Shown here piece by piece: positions 1 to 11,400 of a stretch of 64,000 bases of DNA (the stretch's first letter is position 1; the number at the start of each line of letters is the position of its first letter). The notes under the pieces were generated by a model. That model made no database searches. It was not told the origin of the DNA and saw nothing but the letters and a program-made list of their open reading frames with translations. Origin of the DNA: Siphonodentalium dalli (lineage: Eukaryota; Mollusca; Scaphopoda; Gadilida; Siphonodentaliidae); assembly GCA_032622095.1 (NCBI GenBank), contig CP136066.1, positions 61,968,609 to 62,032,608 of the forward strand, read 5' to 3'. The position numbers and the translations under genes are program-made.

Positions 1-817
1 TCAACAATCGCATTCAAATCACAACATTTTTTATTTTAATTGTCCCATTCTAGCCACTGTCAGTTCAAAATCAAGCTAATCCACGTTACTTCATGAATAG
101 GAAATGATCAGACAGAAAAAGTGTACATTATGTAATTGCTCTTGCAATCCAGTTAGTATTATCTCCTAACCTATATATGGTAATACATACCAAATAAGGA
201 ATATTACAATGAGTCCTATTGTGAGTTGTAAGTTGCAGGCGCACCAAATTATGAGTTTTACAACTGACGTATAAAGCGCGCGAATCGAAATAAGGAAATG
301 GCGCAATATCGTGACTGCGCTTTTTGCGAGAAACTAAACAACACTAGACCTGTATTTTCTCGGACACAAAGCGTGTTTTGTGAATAATATCGCATTCATA
401 TCATCATTATGCTATACTATTAGTATAATCTTGAGGAAATTATCATAATTTGATCATGTTATTTCTGAATTATAACCTACAATGAAGGCCACCACCGTCC
501 CTTTAAGTCATCTGATATTAATTTCTTAGTATTAAAACACAAGAAGACATTAGTAGTAGCACTTTGCTTAAATATTCTGGTAAATACCGTAATGACTAAA
601 ATTTGAACACCTCAAGAAATATGTATGATTTTAGGTGATGTACCAAAACAAAATAATTCGTAGAAGTTATCATTTGAGTGGTGAAATTCCAAATAACTTG
701 ATATTGACATTGCAAATGCCTTGCAGCACTTTAAAAGTTTCACTTCAGTGGTTATAGGGGTCACATCCCTCCCAATCTTAGTGGAAACCTGCCTATAGCA
801 GTTTACGGTGCAGTTCT

Positions 818-1684
818 GATTAAAATAAGACTCTAAAACAGATCCATGTTACTGGGTCTGAAGAAATTAGCTGTGTGACACATTACCTTCTCTATAAATA
901 ACGTCTGCATGCAATCCGTTCAGTATGATGTCACAGAGCACAAATAGTTTTACGATAAACTTTCGTGTTCATTTTTATCCGCCGCTTCAAATTCTGTAAT
1001 CTTCACATATGCATTTAGTGTTTAACCCTTTACCCAACAAACCGGCCAAAACCGGCCAAATAAAGCTTCAACAGCCTAAAATATCTTCGGTCTGTCTCAA
1101 TAGAACCATACAAATATGGATATCATTGGAACCGGCTCATTGACCACATTGTGATAGTTACAGTTATGCCCTGTGCCAATGCATTCTCTTATATATGCGA
1201 GTCGACCATAGGTCGCCTCGCATATATAAGAGAATGCATTGGCCTAAAAAAAATATTTTTTTAACACTTTTTACCATTTTTTCTTACATTCTTTAACAAT
1301 TTTATAATTTTTAATGTGTTAAGCCAATGCATTCTCTTATATATGCGAGGCGACCTATGGTCGACTCGCATATATAAGAGAATGCATTGGCACAGGGCCC
1401 TTCTGTTGGGTAAAGGGTTAATTAGTTGACGTAATCTCTAATTTTGTGAAGAATGTGTGAAACTATCAATGTGACAGAAACATTATGGCGCTATTTTAAC
1501 CTATGTGGTGAATCGACCACTGTATAGGAATTCCGACAATCGCCCGATTGTGTGTTAGCTTTACTGATGCGATGACGTTGTGATTGGCTGACACTGATGT
1601 AATGCTTGCTGGTGATAATGAAAAACACACCTAATTTCTTCAGACCCAGTAATACAGAGCTGTTTGAGAGTCTGATTTTAAAGG
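818..1684. repeat. Inverted repeat flanking family D copy 1
   Basis: Arms 818-880 and 1621-1684 share ACTGGGTCTGAAGAAATTAG in opposite orientations with AGACTCT outside. This is probably an older foldback element into which the D element inserted. No target duplication was recognised. Confidence 0.5.
1026..1417. mobile_element. Family D MITE (TTAA, CCCTTTACCCAAC ends), copy 1
   Basis: The 392-bp element is bounded by TTAA at 1022-1025 and 1418-1421, with TIRs CCCTTTACCCAAC and GTTGGGTAAAGGG, a piggyBac-type signature. It contains two near-perfect ~68-bp palindromes (1175-1242 and 1323-1391), each reverse complement of the other. Confidence 0.88.
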
Positions 1685-2217
1685 CACGGGCGGCGTTTGT
1701 TACAGAAATATTCATATTTGTTCAAATCGCCAGAAGGAATATTAAAATATATATAGTTTTGTTCATATGCCAAACATAATCAGCACATAAATAGTATATT
1801 GTCGTCAAGATGTACGATGGTGTACGTATACGAGAGCCTGCTTCTGTTTACATAGCGGAAATCTATTGGTTAATCACACACAAATGGTATAAACGCTCTT
1901 TATTATTTCCATATCAGTAACAAATAACACTCTTTTTATGTTTACCATATCCGGATCTAAACAAAAGCCAGGTTCTGTAATGTTTTTTGCTTTTGTTTAC
2001 ATAACAAACGAAAAACATTTGACGATAACATAATGTTTATGCCATATTTCTGATTGGTATAAGAACAAAGTCTGTCTATATTTTACTATTCTTTCTGTGA
2101 ATATTTTATCAGCATACCCACCACCAACGCTGCCCGTATCTTTAATCGGAACTGCTTACAATAAAACAAATTGGTGTTAATCTTTAATTAGGCGACAGTT
2201 AAGTTGAGAAAACGTAC

Positions 2218-2456
2218 CCTAGCCACAGCATCTGTTGCGTCGACATTAGCCATTTCTAGGTGCTCTAATACAGTATTAGTCTTCAATGATTCTGCAATCT
2301 CGATTAAGCGCTCAACAGAAATGTTCTTTATATTGTTCATATTAAGATGCTTGAGTTCTTTGTTGTTATCCTTAAGTTTGTCTAACGTATCATCAACATC
2401 CGTCATGTTTGGAGGTAAATCTGGAACTAGTTTCCACTCCTCAGCCTTTGCTGCCG
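2218..2456 (-). CDS. Tmod: Tropomodulin exon 5 (start of LRR domain)
   Basis: Acceptor TTCTTCTTACAG and donor GTACGT after codon AGG, phase 0 out. It encodes AAAKAEEWKLVPDLPPN, then TDVDDTLDKLKDNN and two leucine-rich units. The open frame runs past the donor for a few codons to a stop, as expected for read-through into the intron. No further exon was found in positions 1-2217. Confidence 0.88.
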
Positions 2457-5400
2457 CTGTAAGAAGAAAATATGAATTCTAATTCACTCATTCACTATTC
2501 TAACAGCATGGTGGGGAATCAACTGGTTTCGAGGTTGGTGAGTACCAGACATTCAAAATGACCCAAGGCGAGTGCAAACGCACAAAAACATAATATGAGG
2601 AACTGAACCAAAACATAGCATTTTGACTGTTACGTGCATATGCTAGTTTACTTTTAAAACAAGTTGATACCATATGTGTTCAGAAATACTCAAGTTTTCT
2701 ATAATTTTCTGACCAAGTTGGCAGTCGGAGGTTTGTGGAATACACAAGTCATACATCTAGTAGTATCCTTCGACTGTCAACTTTGGTCAGAATGTTAGAG
2801 CAAAAATCAATAGCATGATTTTTGAGTAATAAGTTTGGTGGTGTCACAGCGTAAATTTAGTACCCATGCTTCAGGGACCAGCCTAGACCAGATTTTCAGG
2901 GTGAAGTGACTTCGCCCTACCACAAAAATAAGGTGAAGTGGTCGTTCTCTAGGGCGAAGTGGGTGCTACAAAATTGAAATTGATCAGTAGCAGCTATAAA
3001 CGAAAATAGAAAATGTAATGTCAATTAAACTTATGAAACAATGGTTGAAATATATAGTCTTTATGTTCACTTATTGACCCTAATAACTGTGAATAATACC
3101 CAAACATAATTTTGAGAGAATAGCAGCATTTAATATCATAATTTTGGGAGAACGGCAGGATTTTATTTCATATTTTTCGTATCAGTGGTTGTTTAACCCT
3201 TTACCCAACAGAAGGGCCCTGTGCCAATGCATTCTCTTATATATGCGAGTCGACCATAGGTCGCCTCGCATATATAAGAGAATGCATTGGCTTAACACTT
3301 AAATAATATAAAATTGTTAAAGAATGTAAGAAAAAATGGTAAAAAGTGTTAAAAACAATTTTTTTTTAGGCCAATGCATTCTCTTATATATGCGAGGCGA
3401 CCTATGGTCGACTCGCATATATAAGAGAATGCATTGGCACAGGGCATAACTGTAACCATCACAATGTGGTCAAGGAGCCGGTTCCAATGATATCCATATT
3501 TGTATGGTTCTATTGAGACAGACCGAAGATATTTTAGGCTGTTGAAGCTTTATTTGGCCGGTTTTGGCCGGTTTGTTGGGTAAAGGGTTAACTAAACCAA
3601 AATGAAATGAAATCCTGAATGCTTTTACTGTGCTATACTTGTAATCCCGTTTGAAATTTGAATATGCTTCACAATTAATTTGTTTTCAAAGTTCTTCCAC
3701 AAAACTCCATAGAAGCAGTTGTAATCTTCATTGTAAGGTGGGGTAATCTCAAATTGACGACAACCAGATTAACAATTGAGGCCCGGACACCTGACAATGT
3801 TGGATCAATACAAGTGTTATTTGTTTTTTATAATGCCCTAAAAATGGAGTAAATTTGTGCAATCACAGTTGACAGTTGTAAACCAAGTAATTATCATGAA
3901 TTATTTGGGGAATTTTGCCAATTTTCAGGCCGACTTGCACTTTGCGCGACTGCAAAAATAAGGCGATGTGGAAGACTTCTTCACCCTCTCGGCTGGTCCC
4001 TGCCATGGCAATATCTACGGTGCTGTACAGTAATGCCCTAAATAATCGACTCCTTAACCAGCAGGATTATGGGTAATTTTTCAGGATTTAGTCGGAAATA
4101 TGGCTTGTTGCTAGGCCTGTAACGATTCATCGCGATTTCGATGCATCGCGATTCGTCATTCACGATTCTATACGCGATTCATTTGACTGTAATTTCGATA
4201 CACTACGATACAGTTCCGCTATTATGCAGTTACCATACGAAGTCAATCGGGTCCCCTCGTTCGTTTCCGTAAGCTGTGAATGCTTACAAAGTGTTATCGG
4301 AAGTGAATCTGTAAATTTCGTTTGTTTCCGTGAGCTCGCACTTTAACCTTTGACACAAACGTTGGCGGAAGTGAAATGACTGACCTCCGTAACCTAGCCT
4401 CAGACTGTAAGCCATGCTCTGATTGATTTAATTTGATGAACTGCTGTGATTTCAACCAATCAAATACTAGTATATTGGATATATCGTCTGCGGCAAAACA
4501 ACAACACGTGGGCCGTGGAAAGATGTCTGCTCAAAGCTTAAAACTTGTCAATCCGCCAGCGGCCTACAGGTCGAAAGTCTGGCAATATTTCGGTTTTGGG
4601 ACGTACACCGTTGAACTTGAAGAGGATGGACGCATTAAGGCAGACAGAACTAAAACGATCTGCAAATTATGTTCGACGGCAACCTCTTACAAAACTGGTG
4701 TTACGACCAACATGTAAAAACCTAGCATAACTTCAATGCCTCATGAATAAGAACATCAACTTCGGGTGAACTTACTTACAAACACTCAGTTAATGTTTGA
4801 TGCTCCATCGTGCTCGCCACTTCGGTTCGGTTCTGACAGTGACAGTGTTATCTGTTACATGTTGTGAGTTGTGACTAATAATGTCACATTGTTGTGTTGA
4901 ATTACTGTTGATTAAAATATGAAATGAATTTAAAAAATAAGACTTGAATCACTGTTGCATGAGTTTCGGATTGAAAATGAGCTTTTCTGACAATATACTC
5001 AGATATAACTATGAGCATAATACAATGTAGTGTATAAGAGCCCAGCTGCCCAGCGACATTTCGTCATGTGCCATTATTAGGCATATAGTTTAATGGTGCA
5101 TGGCGAACTGTCGCTGGGCGCTTACACTACTTGTCAATAGTTATATCTGAGTATATTGTCAGAGAAGCTCATTTTCAGTCAGAAACTCCAGCAACTGACT
5201 GCCAACTGTGAAATGATATACTGTTCACTAAATTTAGTATAGTTCATCATTCTACGATAACACCTGAGAGTTGTGCAAATTTGGAGTGTTGAACTTGAAT
5301 AGCTACTAGTATTTACTCGTGGGATCAAATTTTGCGTATCGCGATACGTATCGTATCGTTGGCCCCGTATCGCGATACGTATCGTGACCAAGCGTATCGT

Positions 5401-8400
5401 TACAGGCCTACTTGTTGCCATTCATCGGAAAGCTCTCATGAATGGCAACAAGCATATTTCCGACTAAATCCTGAAAAATTACCCATAATTCTGCTGTGGT
5501 TAAGGAGTCGATTATTTAGGGCATTACTGTAGGTGTAGACACTTAATTAGAAATTACCTTTAAATCCTTCATTGATTGGTTTGTCCTGGAGTGAATCGTA
5601 GTATTGTGTCTGTGTCAACATACTGTGGAATCCAAGGACAGCTGGAAAAATAAAAATAACAAAATTGTAAATTTTAAAGACATATTATGCACTTATTCGG
5701 GTGCGTGAAACTAATAAGTTGGTATTCAGGCACTATGCCAACTGGAGGAATGTAGCATTCTAGTAAAATCGCCAACAATTTCAAACAAATCGACCTTACC
5801 ACTACATAGAAAACATCGTCTGAACTACAAACAATTGTAAATATTTACTTTTCTATTCCGGACACAACTATCTGCGATAAACTAACGTAAATGATTTCGC
5901 GTTCAAGAGTCACTTTATTTAATTAATATATAAGAATGACGGTGTTTGTTGTCAATTTGAATATAATATTTATAAAATTTACTACTTTGAGCAAGATTAT
6001 TCTCCATTTCTATTTGATCACCCTACCGGAGTGTTTCACATCACTTTAAGACAAGTTGAAAAGGGGTATAACTCGACTGTCATAATTTTTGTGCTTGACC
6101 TACATCTTCTCCGTGGTGAGCTACATACGAAATACGATAAAATTCTGTTGAATATTCCTCAAATGTGATGCACATGCTGAGTATTTAACAAGCAATTGTG
6201 TTGAATATTGCTGAAGTTATAAGCCAGTCAACTGAAAAGTCAAGATTTCTAAGTTGAAACAAGGGGGCCCAACATCATCAAAAATCATCGCACCATGACC
6301 AACTTTGATCTAATCGCTCTCAGATGAGAATCCCATGGAATTACAAGTAATATTATTGGCACCATCTGACAAGGAGACATGGTACTAGTACACAACATGA
6401 CTATGGTGTGCACATAAGTCTTCTCAATTCAGCCATTGTAGTGGCATGAAAATTTACCCCCCCCCCCCCCAAGACAGCACTCATGTTCTCTCTTATTTAT
6501 ACCATTAAAATCTGCAGTATTGCACCATAGCAGGCTTCATATACATATTGTTAGAACAACACCCATATGAAACATGTCACATGAAAAAAAATTCCTTTTG
6601 ACAGCTTTCTCATTTTTGCGTTGATGTGAAGACTTACAATCTTCATCCACAGATCAGTATATACATGTATCTTGGCTAAAATACAAAGTGGTATAAGGCA
6701 TATCAGACATGACTTGTCAAAGACAGGAAATATTGTGCAGATCTATTGTCATTTATTTACAGAAAATTTGTAATGTTCATCAGGAGAATAATAATATATT
6801 TCTGACAAATTATCGTGAACCTCACAGAGCTCGACAGACAATTTCAAGCTGGATTGTAACTGATTAAGAATGTTTATTCTTTCTTGAGGCCCTTTCGTGG
6901 TCTTTGTTCAAAAGTGTTTCGTTAACAAAAAATTTGCTGCTGATTTGTCGCAGCCAAATACATTCAGAAAATTATAATTACGTGAGGTTGAACCTTCTAC
7001 AACTGAAGTGTTGTAGACATTATGATTGTGTAGATGTTTATCGACCTTGCGAGTTCGCATTATGGATGGATTCCTTTTTTTTCTGCAGTTAGAGGCATCA
7101 AGCGTTGAACATGTTTCAAACAGTTTTGAGTCATTCTAACAAATGTGAGCCGATGATGTTGTGTACATAATTATATATAACTATGGGTTGTATAATATAT
7201 ATACATATGAACTCAACCCATCCAGAGGATAACCACCAGATTGGAAAACCTCATCATACCACAGCATGACAGAGCTCTGGAATCAGGAAATATTCTGAGC
7301 GATATGAGGTAGGTTAATTTATGAAATAAAATTAAAAAATTTGATTTATCAAGTTAGAATTTTATTAACAAATTATACCTACCTCATATCCGCGAACCCA
7401 CCCACCTCCCCTTCGATGAGTTTTTCTTGGCTCCTCGGAGGCCAAGCTTTAAACTGATTTATGCAGGGGTATTCCGGTGTGACGTCACATCATTGGGTGA
7501 TTAAATGAAAGTGTCAATGACACTGTAGCTCAACTTAGGTAGGGGAATAATTTAATGGTTGACAGTAAATGGAGGAATAGGAAAGGTGCTAATTGAAATG
7601 TCTAAGTAAGACAAGATGTACATGTCAATATCAACATTCATGACAGGTTTCATAATGATCGGATCAGGGATGTGGTGATTATGGTGTGCCAAAGGATTTA
7701 GTGATGCAAAGATTAAATTCTAAAATGGCCACCGGCAGCCATGTTTTTTCCGAATTACCCCAAAATTACCTGTTCCCATCTACAGCCTTTACAAATCTCA
7801 TAATGATCTAATCAAAGGTACGACCTGTAACCTGTGCCAAAGGATTTAGTCATGCAAAGAGTAAAATCCAAGATGGCTGCTGGCAGCCATGTTTTTCGGG
7901 CCGAACGACCCCAAAATGACTCGTTTCCCATCTACTTGTTAATATTAACATCCATGACAAATTTCATGATGATCAGACGAACAATACGACCTGTAGCCAT
8001 TGTTAACATCCATGACAAATTTCATGAAGTTCCGACAAAAGCTACGACCTGTAGCCCGCACCAAAGGATTTAGTCATGCAAAGAGTAAAATCCAATATGG
8101 CTGCTGGCGGACATGTTTTTTAGCCAAACGACCCCAAAATCACTCGTTCCCATCTACATGTTAATATTAACATCCATGACAAATTTCATGATGATCAGAC
8201 GAACAATACGACCTGTAGCCCGCGCCAATGGATTGAATTTTGAAATCCAAGATGGCTGCCAGCGGCCATGTTTTTTGGCCGTATGACCCCAAAATGACTC
8301 GTTCCCATCTACATGTCAATATCCACATTCAGGAAAATTTTCATAAAGATCAGACCAAAGGTACAACCTGTAGCCCGCGCCAAAGGATTTAGTCATGCAA

Positions 8401-11400
8401 AGAGTAAAATCCAATATGGCTGCTGGCGGCCATGTTTTTTGGCCGAACGACCCCAAAATGACTCGTTCCCATCTACATGTCAATATTAACATCCATGACA
8501 AATTTCACGATGATCAGACGAACAGTACGACCTGTAGCCCGCGCCAATGGATTGAATTTTGAAATCCAAGATGGCCGCCAGCAGCCATGTTTTTTGGCCA
8601 AATGACCCCAAAATGACTCGTTCCCATCTACATGTCAATGTCAACATTCATAAAGATCAGACCAAAGGTATGAACTGTAGCCCGCGCCAAACGATTTAGT
8701 CATGCTAAGAGTAAAATCCAAGATGGCTGCTGACGGCCATGTTTTTTTGGACGAACGACCCCAAAATGACTCGTTCCCATCTACATGTCAACATCCATGA
8801 CAAAGTTCCGACCAAAGCTACGACCTGTAGCCCGCGTCAAAGGATTTAGTCATGCAAAGAGTAAAATCCAAGATGGCTGCTGACGGCCATATTTTTTTGG
8901 CCGAACGACCCCCAAAATGACTCGTTCCCATCTACATGTCAATATTAACATCCATGACAAATTTCATGATGATCAGACGAACAGTACGACCTGTAGCCCG
9001 CGCCAATGGATTGAATTTTGAAATTCCAAGATGGCTGCCAGCGGCCATGTTTTTTGGCCGAATGACCCCAAAATGACTCGTTCCCATCTACATGTCAATG
9101 TCAACATTCATGACAAATTTCATAAAGATCAGACCAAAGGTACGACCTGTAGCCCGCGCCAAAGGAAATTGTTGACGGACACACGCACACACGGACGACG
9201 GATGCCAAACCATGGCAATAGCTCAAACTTACAAAGTAAGTTGAGCTAAAAAGCCACACATGGAAACGGAACGATGCGAGTTGGAAGCGTTAAAGTAATA
9301 TATATTCTGAGCGATATGAGGTAGGTATAATTTATTAATAAAATTCTAACTTGATAAATCAAATTTTTAACTTTTATAAGTGAATGGGAGAATCCATTTA
9401 GTATAGTAAGGGTTCAAGTCCCCTTCTTTTAGTAGTTAATCGTGCTAACCTGCCAGATCGACGAGTTCCTCTTCTGTTGCCGCAGTCAGGATATCGTCCC
9501 ATTCTGTTTCAACGTCTGGCTCCCCATTCTCATCCTCCTTCTTCTTCTCCTTCTTGTCTTCTTTGGGTTGGTACACTTTGCCTGTTAAAAGAATATTTGA
9601 AAATGAGATGCCATCTCCTCAACCATCTGTCTCCATAATAATGGGGAGGTTTAGATTGTAAAATGGATAACTTCAAACTTGCGTTGCTATAGAAATATTC
9701 TTAATGCAAAAGCAACGCATGATAATTAAGAAAAACCCTTGTTTCGATTAAGGTTATGCAGTTATAGGAAACTAGCTGAAACAGGCTCCCTGTAGGAGCC
9801 TTTATTCACCGTCGGAGGGGGCTGCAGCCCCTGAACAAAGAGGCTTCTTGCCCCTGCGTGCGTGAAGCGCACATGACAGACATGCATATAGTTTCATTTT
9901 CAACTTATTTAATTCTGAAATAGGCCCATAGTGATCTTAATTTGATTTTTTTTTAATTTGATTTTTTTTAGATAAATTAAAAAAAAAACTACTGTATACA
10001 CCCGTCAGTAAGCCCGGGGGGCTCATGCACGTTTTTGCTCAAAAAGTGGGTACTGGGCTTACTCACGAGGACCCCCCCACCCTGTGCAAAAAATCAGTTA
10101 GCTGTCAGGTGCCGACCTACCATCATGTTTTATATTTTTGTATTGAATAAAGATAATAATGTGTTTTTGAATAAGGTTGTAAATTTTGGGATTAATTTGT
10201 AAACACAATAGGGTTGTATGACAAGTTCACAAGTTAATTTAGTTACACTAATGCATATTAATCAAGCTCGTTCTTATAAAAACATAACAGTGAGATGCAG
10301 GTGAACATACATCACTCTTCTGCATTATCAAGGATCCTACAATAACACCAAGTGATTACTCCACATCCCATTGGATTTACTCTGATGGACGTGTGAACAA
10401 TAAGTGACACATCCTTAGATTTCATTAATTTGATACCTCTTTGATTGATCCAGCAACTAAGAATAGAATAAGATGTGTACAATATTAACACAAGTGTATA
10501 CTATTATACATCTTTATTTTTTAAGAAAAACAACTGGAAAAAATAATAAAAGCACAGATGTTCTTGAGTATCTTCTCCTGTTCTACAGGATAAAAAGACG
10601 TGATTGTATTCACCTTCCAAATGCTCAAAAATGGGGTTGGGCTTATCTACGAGGACCACCCCATGTTTTATTTAGGGTTAAAAACCCAGACTGGGCTTAT
10701 CTTCGAGGATGGGGCTTACTGACAGTTGTATACAGTAACGCCGTTATAACCTCCGACAGTGTACCTTGAGTCACCACACCAAATATGGCTGAAATTGGAT
10801 CAGCAATCTGGCAGAAAACTCCGGACAGACAGACAGATCCTACTCTTTTATATATATAGATTTGTCTTCAAACTTTTCGGTTATAACTCATATCCTTAAT
10901 CGAAACAAGAATTATTTCTTATAATTTAATCTGCCACCATAAGAAGAAGGTTGAAGTACAGTAATGCTCTAATTAATCGACCTCTTAACCACAGCAGAAT
11001 CCTGAAAAGTTACCCATAATTCTGCTGTGGTTAAGAGGTCGATTAATTAGAGCATTACTGTAAATTGAGTGAAGAAAACACACATAAAGTTGAAACAGAC
11101 ATGCTGTCAATCAGACCTCTAATTATCGATTGATCAAGTTGCGTCATCAATTCATCGTTTTTGATTGGTCAGTGACATGCTATGCCTAGTTCGCTGAAAG
11201 TGTTCTTAATATATTTTGGTTGTGACAGTTGTTAGTTTCAATTTAAATGTTAGCCTTTTTTATTTCTCTAGGTACATGTACTTACTTGTGTACTGAGGGT
11301 TAGCAGTATGGATACTGCCAGTTCTGATGCAACACGGATATTCCCTTTTAAATAGTAAGAAGTATCGACTAGTTTTCATCTGCAGTTTTAGGCACGTGGT

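Larger units (their letters stand above)
4028..5529. mobile_element. MITE family B, copy 1, split by a hAT-like element
   Basis: The left arm (4028-4111) and right arm (5411-5529) form one palindromic B element flanked by TA. Ends read CAGTAATGCCCTAAATAATC. The arms are separated by the hAT-like insertion at 4112-5410, whose target duplication rebuilds the B sequence exactly. Confidence 0.88.

Noticed and set aside
1175-1242. TATATAAGAG sites as gene promoters
   Set aside because: They are part of the mobile palindromic module present in many copies; no coding region follows.
9405-9425. GGTTCAAGTCCCC resembling a tRNA B box
   Set aside because: It straddles the end of a family C fragment; no cloverleaf or A box lies upstream.
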